Below, piece by piece: positions 53,536-63,797 of a stretch of 64,000 bases of DNA. The position numbers were made by a program, and so were the translations under genes. Position 1 is the stretch's first letter. Each line of letters starts with the position of its first letter. The stretch comes from Heliocidaris tuberculata (Eukaryota; Echinodermata; Echinoidea; Camarodonta; Echinometridae). Where the stretch lies: NCBI GenBank assembly GCA_025618425.1, contig CM046842.1:38157054-38221053 (forward strand). Direction: 5' to 3'. Below the pieces are notes generated by a model, which was not told the DNA's origin, did not search any database, and saw only the letters and a list, made by a program, of their open reading frames with translations.

Positions 53536-53761
53536 AACATTCTTCCTTATTTTGTATCTGATTTCATTCGAACTGTCATTCATCTGTTTCTTTAATTTTT
53601 CTGCCTCTTTTAAAATCAACATGATATCAGGGTGGACTTCCCCTTTTGCAGGTACCTTGACCAAATTAGTGGAAAAATGCCAATCCATAGTGGAAAGAAC
53701 TTGTAGTGTAATGCTTAGCTCCCACTCTCTTCTTGAAATCTTGTTTTAGTTGAATGAATAA

Positions 53762-53990
53762 CATTCTACGGTGACACAACATTTGCTCCTGCAACATTTT
53801 GCTCCGCCGTCCATATCTCGAATGGTCAAAGTTTAAGATCAAGGTCATGATGTGGTTTTTTTTGTTCAGGACAATGTGAAGATTAGGATTAGAGTTAGGG
53901 TTAGGGTTAGGTTTAGGTTTAGGATTAACATGGCAAAGTTAGACCAGAGCAGTTGTCACAGGAGCAAATGTCATGGAACCCATTCTACTG
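53762..53990. mobile_element. MITE with ATTTGCTCCTG ends and telomere-like core
   Basis: Left GGTGACACAACATTTGCTCC and right GGAGCAAATGTCATGGAACC are inverted. The interior has 'agggttagggttaggtttagg' at 53893-53915 plus diverged flanking units, resembling TTAGGG. Confidence 0.65.
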
Positions 53991-54528
53991 ACCATGATTG
54001 TTAAAACTAAAATCTTTCAAAATTGTTAAAGTGTTATGAGTTAAACAGTTAAGGAGTAGGAAGAAAATGAAGGAAAATATCAAACCCCCTCCATTATTCT
54101 TGATGCGAGCGCATCGATAGTCTCCTCACAAGTCGCTGTTTTGTTTACTGGGAGTGTATTTCAACTTGCAATATCTCTTCATAGAATCAACATTGGAAGC
54201 TCATATTTCGAATATACATGCAGTACATGTGTAGCGACATAGAGCCCCTAATATACAGAGCAAAATACTTTTTGGTGATTGGTACACTTTAATGACGACT
54301 GTTTATATCATTGAAAACAGTAGCAAATTTCAATAATTCCATGTTATGATTTCACGTTATGATTTGTACATGTACATGTAGCATAAAACTTGTTGAATCC
54401 CAGGACCTTATCTAATCTGTGCATATATGTTTCTTGTTTTTCTGTATGGCATTGATGTTATGGAAATGGTCATTCTTTATTCTGCAACAGTACACCCACA
54501 GAGTGTACATGTCAAATAATGAATGTTG

Positions 54529-54690
54529 ATATTTATATAATATTGAATGGCCTTGAGTGGGATACAAGGATATATCGCACGAGCTATGAGCATATTTCAC
54601 GAGTCGGCACGACGAGTGAAATATTTTCAAAGCGAGTACGATATATCTTTGTGTCCCACGAAAGAAAGCCATTCAATATTATTATTATTA
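54529..54690. mobile_element. Foldback element with AATATTGAATGGC ends
   Basis: Left AATATTGAATGGCCTTGAGT plus GGGATACAAGGATATATCG pairs with right CGATATATCTTTGTGTCCCA plus GCCATTCAATATT. The centre is CACGAGTCGGCACGACGAGTG. Confidence 0.8.
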
Positions 54691-54884
54691 ATTGTATAAT
54701 ACCGAGTTCCTCAATTTTCACCATTACATGTCCTTATGTTTTTGTATTGACTTCGACGTAAAACACAGGTAGAAAAACATTTTTGTCCTTACCCAGTCCT
54801 TACCCAAGCATCTTGCAAGAGCTGCGCGCATACATCCATTGTCTTAACCTTTGCGTATTTAAGCGCGTATTCACATTTGTACGC

Positions 54885-55018
54885 GTCACGCGCACCCCAA
54901 ACCATGAGATATGGAGATATATTGCACGGTCATCCGGGTACTTTTACACAAACCATGAGATATTGTTATAAAATTGCACGGTCATCCGGGTACTCTTGCG
55001 CAAACCAAGAGATACGCC
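54885..55018. repeat. ~63-bp tandem repeat, two and a half units
   Basis: 'caaaccatgagatat' and 'attgcacggtcatccgggtact' recur twice, then 'gcgcaaaccaagagata' begins a third unit. Confidence 0.8.
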
Positions 55019-55382
55019 AATTTTTCTGGTCGCCTGAAAACCCTTCATACAAATAATAATTTGATATCTTGATGAATTTTACCGACATCTACTGCACAGT
55101 AACTGTGCCTTGAATTGTTCTTATTCATGCTTATACTTGGAGTTATATTCACTATCAAATGTAAATAAGGACTGTACATAGTTCATTCAATAGTTAATGT
55201 ACAGTTAAATTTTCTATTGAATCCTAGTTTCCTGTTTATTTTATTTCATTGTTTTAAACCATCACATTGTTTATTTAAGATGTGAAAGCTAAAGGGGACT
55301 TTTTTGTATTTATTAAGCTATTCAGCCTGTGTATGCCTACATTCTGACTTATTACTTTGATGTATCAGTATGTTTATTAGTG

Positions 55383-55544
55383 CAGTGGAAACTCAGTATA
55401 ACAAGCTCCTTGGGACCATCAAAATTACCTTGTTATAGCAGGAATCTTGTTATATCAGGTTAAAAAAACAACAGAATATAAAGAGCTGGGACCAGGAATA
55501 TTACCTTGTTATATCAGGACTCGCTTTATACTGAGTTTCCACTG
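55383..55544. mobile_element. CAGTGGAACCTCGTTATAAC family, copy 2
   Basis: Left CAGTGGAAACTCAGTATAAC, right GCTTTATACTGAGTTTCCAC then TG. Inner TTGTTATATCAGG / CCTTGTTATAGCAGG phrases. Confidence 0.8.
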
Positions 55545-55758
55545 TAATTTCATTTAGATTTCATTTAGATTTCATTGTGTTGAAACTTAAAACTCCCAAA
55601 TTCACCCTCCTGGGTTTTTTAAGCGTATGTGCACACCGAATCCGATCCAATCATATATTTTCTTTGAGCGCGCGCATGGGCAATGTGCGCTTATTTACGC
55701 TTGTTTCAGTACGCTTAGTTTTAAACCTCCTTTTTGAATTCGGGCCAAAGAGAAGGTT

Positions 55759-55901
55759 CAGGGGAGCGTTTCATCAAGCATTTTGTCAGTGATTTTTACC
55801 GACAAATTTGATCTCAGCCAATCAGATGCAAGGATTTCAGTAGCTTATAACAGTTGTCGGATAAAAATCACTGACAAAACGCTTCGTGAAATGCTCCCCA
55901 G
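55759..55901. mobile_element. GGGGAGCGTTTCAT family, copy 2
   Basis: Left GGGGAGCGTTTCATCAAGCA then TTTTGTCAGTGATTTTTACC, right AAAATCACTGACAAAACGCT then GAAATGCTCCCC. The core CTCAGCCAATCAGATGCAAG is the inverse of that in 19245-19384. Confidence 0.8.
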
Positions 55902-55922
55902 TTATGGTAGAGGTGAACAATA

Positions 55923-56170
55923 TTTCGTGAGCTTTCTCATTCTTTCTTTGTTAGTTTGGAAGAACATCATAGTAGAAATGTCCCCTGCAATGGATTGCTC
56001 TTCAAATGCCCCCATATTCGAAATATGTCAAGAAATAACTGAAGTGTTCGGGCCAAACATTCATGCCACATATGTGTGCAGTCCTACATACCCATTTCTG
56101 TGTGCAGTGCATGTGCTTTTCAGCGAGATTGGGTTGATTTCTTATCATTTTGATTATTCCAAAACTGCAG
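55923..56170 (+). repeat. GTTTGGAAGAA dispersed repeat, third copy
   Basis: Follows the foldback at 55759 directly and aligns along its length with 51726-51985. The open frame read through it is not taken as a gene. Confidence 0.7.
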
Positions 56171-56277
56171 AGTATACACCAATTCTTATGTAGACATCAT
56201 CAACCTTTCCCAATTGCTTTGAGACATTTTCTTTCACAACGTAATCGCATGACCGGAACTAAACTTTATCTTTAAAT

Positions 56278-56450
56278 ACTGTGGAACCTCGTCACAACAA
56301 ACCCTTTGATTGGAAATTGAACAAATTTGGAACAAGGTAGTTTTGACGATCCAAGTCCTTTGTATTCCACTATGTTTTAAGCCCCAATATTAGAAGATTT
56401 CAGTATAGCAAGGTTCATGTAATTCCTTGGTCCCAACGAGTTGCTACAAC
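56278..56450. mobile_element. CAGTGGAACCTCG family, degraded copy
   Basis: Left ACTGTGGAACCTCGTCACAA, middle 'gtattccactatgtttt', right 'ttccttggtcccaacgag'. The order is like 41681-41871 but strongly diverged. Confidence 0.45.
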
Positions 56451-56459
56451 GATGGTCCT

Positions 56460-57010
56460 CTGCAAAATATCCATAATACCTACTGCCTGCTAGACCAACA
56501 ATACCTCACAAGAGAAGATAGACAAATGGGCTTCAGTATAGACCCTCAAAAGAGTTTTCAGAATGTTGGCCTTGTGCCGTGTGGGCTGTCTGTCTTGTGG
56601 GCTTAGACAAAACTTAGACACATTTGTTCTATGCACATCTCGTGGATAACAAATGTGAGACGCTCTCTTGAACAGGGTTTGTTGGCATATATTGTCATAT
56701 CCATACTTTTATTGTAGAACTTGATAAGATACAAGTAGTACATGTATGCATTAATTGTCAAATACTGGAAAATCTTCTTCCACTGGTGATAGGATTGATG
56801 TACAGAGGGTTAATGTGTACATACATACAGATGATGTGCCCTGTAGATATTTTTGGTGTGGTCCGCTTGTCATGTAATAAACGATTTTGTACCGCACACA
56901 GATGACGCTTCCGATTTGTTTCAGTGTATGTGTAAATGCAGATTATATGTAAGCATATACAAACAACTTTTTTTGTGGTATGTCCATGATAAAAGGTCCT
57001 ATTTAAGTGT
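56460..57010. other. Intergenic, no gene recognised
   Basis: No exon, RNA or structured repeat was seen. Confidence 0.5.
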
Positions 57011-57018
57011 GCAAACTA

Positions 57019-58039
57019 CAGTGCGTCCCACAAAAAAGTTAACAGTTGGAAAAAATCTCCCCCAAATAGATATTTCTGAATATTTTCAATAAATTTTAAT
57101 TCTTGTAGAAAGCTTAGGGTCCCTCCTATACAATAACACAAAAAATCTGAATAGCTATTACGCTTAAGTGATCTAAAACCACTTAGGGTGCAAAATTCAG
57201 ACTTGACAAGAATTGGTATTTGTTCTGACTGGTATCAACATAGTTGAGAACCGTTTGAAATTGACAGTCGGAAAAAGTCTCCCCAATTAAATATTTCAAA
57301 ATATTTTTAGGAAAATTTCATACCTGTGGTTAGCTTAGGATCTCTTCTACCATATGACACTGAAATGTCTCACAATATTTAACGCTTGAGTGAGCAAAAG
57401 CCACTTTTGTGAAATTGTGCAAAATCCATTCTTGACAAATGTTTGTTGTTGTTTTAGGTGGTATGAGCCAAGTTGATAGTCATGAAAAGACTTCGAAATT
57501 TTATATTCTGATCATGGAAAGACTACTGTATTTATGAAAGAACAGACTTTGTTCAATGTTCAGTTTTTCCAACTGTTTTACCTGATATATCCCATCAAAA
57601 CTTTATGGCTGAGTGAGCAAGCCAGATGAAATTAAAAGACTCACCAAAAGTAACATTTTGAAACACTCAGCAAAGTAGTTAATTGCTCACTCAAGCATAA
57701 AATTTTGATGGGATGTGTAAGGATATACAAAGAACATAGTCTGATATTTCATAAATTGTCTGTTGTTGATCAGAATATGGAAATTTCTAAGCCTTTACAT
57801 GACTCTCAGCTCGGCTGATACCAGCCAGAGCCAATATCAATTCTTGTCAAGACTGGATTTTGCACCCTCTCACAAAATTGGCTTTTGCTCACTTCAATCG
57901 TAAAATATTATGAGATATTTTGGTGTCATTTGAAAGAAGAGACCCTAAGCTATCGACAGGTATGAACATTTCCTAAACATATTTTAAAACATTTATTTGG
58001 GGAGAATTTTTCTGTTAACTTTTTTTCTGGGACGCACTG
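57019..58039. mobile_element. ~1-kb palindromic Tc1/mariner-type element
   Basis: TA flanks CAGTGCGTCCCACAAAAAAG at the left, and its inverse CTTTTTTTCTGGGACGCACTG ends just before TA at 58040-58041. GTTAACAG and CTCCCC phrases mirror each other too. The arms continue inward ('gcttagg.tc.ct', 'tcttgtcaag'), nearly meeting near 57600. No transposase ORF. Confidence 0.8.
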
Positions 58040-58109
58040 TATTGACCTACTACAGTTTATGTAATCATTAACTCGTTTTAAGTAAAACAGAGCACAGCAT
58101 ATTCGGAGG

Positions 58110-58857
58110 GAGGGAGAGATGTAGTAATGTTGGTAATGGAGATGGTAATTACGATGCTGATGCCCATGATGATGATGATGGTGGTGGTGGTGGTGATTTT
58201 GATGAAGACAGTTATGGTGATGATGGTGATTTTGATGAAGATAGTGATGATAATGACAGTGATGATGATGGTGGTGGTAGTGATTTTGATGAAGATAGTT
58301 GTGATGATGATGATGGTGTTTGAGAAGTTGATGATTGTTGATGATAATGACAGTGATGATGGTGGTGATTTTGATGAAGATAGTGATGGTGACGATGACG
58401 GTGGTGATGATGATGTTTGAGAAGTTCATGATTGTTGATGGTGGTGTTGATGGTAATGATGATGATGGTAGTGAGGTTTTGATCAAAATGATTTTGATAT
58501 GATGCTGATTGTGAGTGGTGGCAGTGATAATGAGGATGATGCCCTCCCCTTCTCTATCCCGATCTGTTATTAGTATCATCATCTCCACTAAAATCACACT
58601 CGTCACTATCACACATCATTATCACCATCACCATCACCATCATTATAATCATCATAACCAGCATTTTCATCACCATTATCATCATCACCATCATCATCAT
58701 CACCATAACTAACATTTTCATTTTCATCATCATCACCAATCATCATCACCATCATCATCACAATCATCATCACCATCATCACCATCATCATCGTAAACAT
58801 CATCATCATCATCACCATCATCATCGTCAACATCATCATCACCATTAACATCATCAC

Positions 58858-58898
<41 letters not shown>

Positions 58899-59117
58899 CC
58901 ATCATCCCTGTCAACATCGGAATCACAGTCATCATCACCGTCATCATTATTATTACTGTCGTCATTTTGATATAATCACCATCAACATAATCTTTATAAC
59001 CATCAGCATCAACATTATCATCATCATCATCCTTGTCATTGTCATCACCGTAATCATTATCCACGTCACAAGCACTATTAACTTTATGGCATCCATCGCT
59101 ATTAACAGCATCATCAA

Positions 59118-59150
<33 letters not shown>

Positions 59151-59487
59151 GATCATCATCACCATCACAATCGACATTTTTTATTGTCATCACCATCATC
59201 ACCATCATCATCACCATCATCACCATCATCATCACCATCATCACCATCATCATCACCACCATCATCATCAGGATCATCATCACCATCACAATCGACATTT
59301 TTTTATTGTCATCACCATCATCACCATCATCAACATCATCATCATCACCATCATCAACATCATCATAATCAATATCACCATCATCATCATCACCATCATC
59401 ATCATCACCATCATCATCATCAGGATCATCATCATCAGGATCATCATCACCACTACAATCAACATTTTTTTTATCGCCATTACCATT

Positions 59488-59518
<31 letters not shown>

Positions 59519-59985
59519 CCGGCATCACCACCACCATCATCATCATTAACAGGGACGCATTTATCAAGTCAGTGGTTTTTACCGACAACTGTTATAAGCT
59601 ACTGAAATCTTTGCATCTGATTGGCTGAGAGCAAATTTGTCGGTAAAACCCGACTGACAAAACGCTTGATGAAACGCTCCCCAGGATGATCATCGCCACT
59701 ACAATCAACATTTTTTATCGTCATCACCATCATCGTCATCATCATCACCGCCATCACCACCGCCATCACCATCACCACCACCACCATTACCATCATCATC
59801 ATCACCACCACCACAATCAACATTTTTTTATCGTCATCATCATCAACAACAACATCATCACAATCAACAATATCAACATCACCATCATCACCACCACCAC
59901 AATCAACATTTTTTATCGTCATCATCATCATCAACAACATCATCACATTCAACAATATCAATATCACCATCATCACCACCACCAT
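58110..59985. repeat. GAT then ATC trinucleotide tract, ~1.9 kb
   Basis: 58120-58510 reads GATGATG with GGT units. 58600-59550 and 59700-59980 read ATC/ACC units, so the two parts are inverted relative to each other. A foldback element interrupts it at 59551-59683. His-, Met-, Asp- and Ser-rich frames on both strands are artefacts. Confidence 0.95.
59551..59683. mobile_element. GGGGAGCGTTTCAT family, copy 3, inside the ATC tract
   Basis: Left AGGGACGCATTTATCAAGTC, right CAAAACGCTTGATGAAACGC then TCCCC. The core ATCTGATTGGCTGAGAGCAA is identical to 19245-19384 over that stretch. ATC repeats lie on both sides. Confidence 0.8.
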
Positions 59986-60298
59986 AGGCGCCGGAAGTGG
60001 GGGTGGGTGGGGGCAGTCGCCCCCCCCCATAAAAAAAAAACACGAAAAAGTGGGGGAGGGGGCAAAATGCATTTTCGCCCCCCCCCCCCATAAAAAAAAA
60101 AAAAAAAAAATCAGTAGTAAAGGAATATAAGTGGAGGGGGAACCAAAAAGAAAATAAACAAAAATAAAACCTGAATTGAATCACATCGCAAATGTTATTC
60201 CATTCAAATAAAAGAAGAGTATGAGCCCTTGAAAGGTGAGCCCCCTTGAATGTTTGCCGCCCCCCCCCCCCAATCCCAAACTGCTTCCGGCGCGCCTG
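59986..60298. mobile_element. Element with GGCGCCGGAAG ends
   Basis: Left GGCGCCGGAAGTGGGGG, right TGCTTCCGGCGCGCC. Poly(C)/poly(A) runs lie inside. Related in style to 4631-4889. Confidence 0.6.
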
Positions 60299-60299
60299 A

Positions 60300-61114
60300 C
60301 CACCACCACCATCACCGTCAGCATGGTCAGCATTATCTCCTCAAAATCATAGATTTTACGATAATATATCTATAAAAAGGCTTGTTTTCATAGTTTATAA
60401 CACTATCCAAATACACTAGAATACAAAACATATGACAGAACTGCATTTATTAAATTATGCTTGGTAACCATGACAACTGGATACTTTATTTCATCTCTGA
60501 TACAGAGTACGTATGAGGCTTTGAATGAGATGAAACTATCTCGTTTTTTCTGTGCATAGCACAATACTTAATGATACTAACTTACACATGATTAAAATAT
60601 AATAAGCAATAAATAGTACACAAATTTGTCAGTAACGAACAAAGATTATATAAAATACAGACACGCGTCAATTACATATAACATTCTTACAATAACAAAT
60701 TTAAGTCCTTTTGGATGCCAAAGGTTTATTGTCCCTGTCATCTATGACCCGATACAAGTAGTTTGTAAAATTAGTTTTCTGATCAATCACCAATGTTTAG
60801 TGTGAATTGTGTCAACGTATAAACCTTTAAACTATTTGTTCTTATTCGTTGTCGTCATCTATTTATCTTCTTCTCCTCTAGTTTATCTTCTTACTGATCT
60901 ACTCATCCACTGTTTCCTCCTTCCTAATTCTCACTATACTCTTCAGAATTGTGCGATTTTTTTTTTCAAGGTGTTAATTCATTGGGCTTCACTTAGCTTT
61001 AGGCCTAAGTTGATTAACAGTTAAAAATGTAAGTTAGATCTAGGGCAGTACTTATCTTGTCAAAATACTCATTTGAATATATTTACTATTATTTGAACAC
61101 AGTAAACAATGTCC
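60300..61114. other. Intergenic, no gene recognised
   Basis: AT-rich sequence without exons or clear repeats. Confidence 0.5.
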
Positions 61115-61277
61115 AGGGCCCCGTTGCATAAAACTTACCGTCAATGGTAACTTTGCTATCAATGGTAACTACCATGGCAACATCACTCAACAGCCAATCA
61201 AAATCAAGGTTTCCATGGGAGTTACCGTTGATGGCAAAGTTACCGTTAATGGTAAGTTTTATGCAACAGGGCCCTGG
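61115..61277. mobile_element. CCGTTGCATAAAACTT family, copy 2
   Basis: Left CCAGGGCCCCGTTGCATAAA, right TTTTATGCAACAGGGCCCTGG. Arms of 'accgt.aatggtaactttgc' and 'gcaaagttaccgttaatggt'. The core is CAACAGCCAATCAAAATCAA. Confidence 0.85.
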
Positions 61278-61362
61278 TATAAAAACTGTAAGCCTCATAG
61301 ACAAAATGAGGTGTTACATTTTCATCACATAATACGAGAGACAAATAACAAGAGACAGTCAT

Positions 61363-61435
61363 ATAAAGAGAGGGGGAATGAGGGAGGGAGAGGGAGATAG
61401 AGAGAGGTGAGGGAAGATAGAGAGAGAGTGTGTGT
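61363..61435. repeat. GA-rich and (GT)n tract
   Basis: GAGAGGGGGAATGAGGGAGG-like purines end in GTGTGTGTGT at about 61429-61439. Confidence 0.8.
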
Positions 61436-61512
61436 GTGTTATAAAGAAACAAGGGGAATGAGGGAGATTTGTTTAACAAAACACGGAATACGTTCGTAAT
61501 AGCCAGGACGGG

Positions 61513-61731
61513 CAGGGGCGGATCCAGGATTTTGTATAATGTTGGGGGGGCACACAAATGCAGGACTGTCAACTTTGGGAAACTGCTTGGAGGGAGATCC
61601 GTATTTTGGGGGTCTCGCCAGCCCTCCAAAAGTCGCGAAGTGCGGGGGGGGGGGGGGGTTGACAAAAGAAATTTTCGTCAGCCCTCCAAATGTCGCTCAG
61701 TGGGGGGGGGGGCACGGGCCGAGAGTCCCCC

Positions 61732-61766
<35 letters not shown>

Positions 61767-61774
61767 GCCACTGA
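61513..61774. mobile_element. GGGGCGGATCCAGGATTTT-type element, degraded
   Basis: AGGGGCGGATCCAGGATTTT at 61515-61534, then a phrase 'gccctccaaa.gtcgc' repeated twice, G-runs, poly(A) (61736-61764) and 'ccgccactga'. The right end is unclear. Confidence 0.55.
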
Positions 61775-62039
61775 GGAAGGGAAAAGAAAATTTGGATTAT
61801 ATTTGTTACGAATTTAGTTTCGGACAGACGAACATGCAGAAAGGAAGAATTTGAGAAAGATTGATAATGAAGAATTACTTCAAGGTGGAAAGAAAGAAAC
61901 GAGAAGCATGACAACACTAATCTTAACATACTTCGATCTTACACTACTTTTGCGCTTATATCTACGTCATAATAAATTAGGTGTCGACTATTTACACTAA
62001 AATTCCAATCAATTCATGTTTCCATGGCCATTTACAGTT

Positions 62040-62106
62040 TCATGTAGAATGGTTGCGCCTGTCACACACACAAGCCACCGGGACAGGAATGTTCTCCTCG
62101 ATGTAC
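62040..62106 (-). CDS. Terminal exon of a probable IL-17-like gene
   Basis: On the minus strand an acceptor (tttttgcag) precedes an exon that opens with one base completing a codon, then encodes YIEENIPVPVACVCDRR followed by NHST and TGA. The pattern VPV-(A/G)-C-x-C a few residues from the C-terminus is typical of IL-17 family cytokines, where those cysteines belong to the cystine-knot-like core. Echinoderms are known to carry expanded IL-17 families. The upstream exon with the preceding cysteines was not found before the window end (62107-64000 is mostly a palindromic element) and may lie beyond it. With only 21 residues visible, another cysteine-knot ligand cannot be excluded. No TTTATT (inverted poly(A) signal) is visible close downstream. 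Confidence 0.5.
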
Positions 62107-62273
62107 CTGCAAAAAGATGACGGTGATAAGAAATAATAATTTACTACATTTTATCTCATTTCAGGATTTTAACAATACATTTCTAAAGCATTTAGAGAAA
62201 TGGAGGATTATAGCAAGCACTTCTTAAATCCATATTTTTATCGCTGTTATTATCTTTAGGCCATGACTTGTTC

Positions 62274-63172
62274 ACTCTTAAAATGTTGGGTAAATTTAGT
62301 TGGGTAACTGCTGGTTGGTTAAAAATATTCCCAATTCTGGGCTATTATTAACCAACTGGACACTCGAGTGGTGTAACCAATATTGGTCAATACTTTTTAC
62401 CTAAATATTGGGCATATATTTACCAACAGTATTTGGTAATTATCGGTTAGGTACTTGTTGCCCTGTAGTTGTGTAATTTTGTCACATTTCCTTTGCCAGT
62501 TGGGTAAATTTTGTTGGGTAACTGATGGTTGGTTAGAAATTCGCTTTTGCCCAACTTGTGGTAAATATTTTTACCCAATATTGGGGAAAACACTTATATG
62601 AATATTCATGAATTTTTAGTAGCGTATGGTTTGGGGTGGCCCGAATTACTAACTGTCACCGAATGCATACAAAATATAAGGGGTATATAAGAGCTTGCAC
62701 TAGTTTGCACTAACTGGATAGGATAGGTTAAGATATAGGATAGGATAGCTTAAAATGGGATAGGTTAGGATTGATTAGGTTAAGACCCAGAAAGACGTAA
62801 CAAGCAGATTTCATTTTTTTTTTACCTAGGTTGGAGGAAAAAGGAAACAATAAATTGGGCAGCTGAATTTGCCCAACCACATGATATTTGTTACCAAACA
62901 GCTGAACAAATAGAGGGTTGGGCAATCCTATTGGGTAAGATTGGTTGGGCAATAATTACCCAACTGAGAATATAACCAACAGTTGGGCAATTGTAGAGTT
63001 GGGTAAAATCTAATGGGTCACCAACTGATGGGCAATTTAATTTGCCCAACAACATAGTAAATGGATTGCCCAACATCAGTTGGGCAAATTTTAACCAAAA
63101 GTTGTGTGGACAGTATGTTGCCCAGTGTTGGTTAAAAATTGGGCATTTTTTTGCCCAACTTTTTTAAGAGTG
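62274..63172. mobile_element. ~900-bp palindromic element with TTGGGTAA boxes
   Basis: Left CACTCTTAAAATGTTGGGTA, right TTGCCCAACTTTTTTAAGAGTG. TTGGGTAA/TTGGGCAA and inverse boxes occur dozens of times through both arms, with a diverged centre ('ggataggataggttaagata', 62718-62770). No ORF. Confidence 0.8.
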
Positions 63173-63430
63173 TTGGTTAAGGATCCCTATGGGCCTACTT
63201 TCCAGAAAATCAACCTTTGCCTCTGACAACAACAAAATAACAATGTTTGATGGACGTCCGTCCCATATATCGCCACCATTAACGTCACAAGTATCAGAAA
63301 ATTGTTTAGAGGCTTGTAAAGTTTTATGGGATGTTTCCTTCCACAGGTGTCCCTTTCCAGGTGTTTATTCACAATCATTATAACTAAGATTTTAAAATCC
63401 ACTAAAATTTGAATGGATAATGATTTACAA
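63173..63430. other. Unassigned sequence upstream of the IL-17-like exon
   Basis: Searched on the minus strand for a cysteine-rich exon with a matching phase; none was convincing. Confidence 0.4.
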
Positions 63431-63441
63431 GGGCGTAGGCT

Positions 63442-63472
<31 letters not shown>

Positions 63473-63500
63473 ACGGAGGCATAGGAGTTCCGCCCCTGAA
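63431..63500 (+). mobile_element. End of a GGGCGTAGGCTGG-type element
   Basis: AGGGCGTAGGCTGGGGGG, then the palindrome GGGTGCACGTGCACCC, and 'agttccgcccctga' resemble the ends of the GGGGCGG foldbacks. The other end was not located. Confidence 0.4.
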
Positions 63501-63772
63501 AAAAAAACAACAAACAAACAAACTTTTTTTCCTTCTTTCAACAGCTTCAAAAACAAGGGGGCACATGACCCGAAACATTTTGTAAAACAATTATTAGTCT
63601 TGATTTCTGCCCCAAACCTTATACTAAAAGGCAGGCCATCCATAGAGGTCGGCCAAATCCATTCTTGTCTCATGACGACAGTACCGCGAGACTTATAGTT
63701 AATTAAAACCCTTTCGCACCTATAACACCCGAAACTGACGCCCGAAACAGAGATTACTTAAACGCCCCGGAA

Positions 63773-63797
63773 CCTGGGGGGGGGGGGGGGGGGGGGT
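63773..63797. repeat. Poly(G) run
   Basis: About 21 G residues. Similar G/C-runs occur at 1962, 10303, 13745, 19832, 20305, 22190, 25403, 25545 and 39050. Nothing else was recognised to the window end. Confidence 0.9.

Noticed and set aside
53886..53930. Chromosome end
   Set aside because: Only a few degenerate TTAGGG-like units inside a MITE with ordinary sequence on both sides.
55783..56193. 136-codon frame
   Set aside because: It starts inside a foldback element and runs through a dispersed repeat whose other copies are not open.
57950..60184. Many long His-, Met-, Asp-rich frames
   Set aside because: They are GAT/ATC trinucleotide repeats read in all frames.
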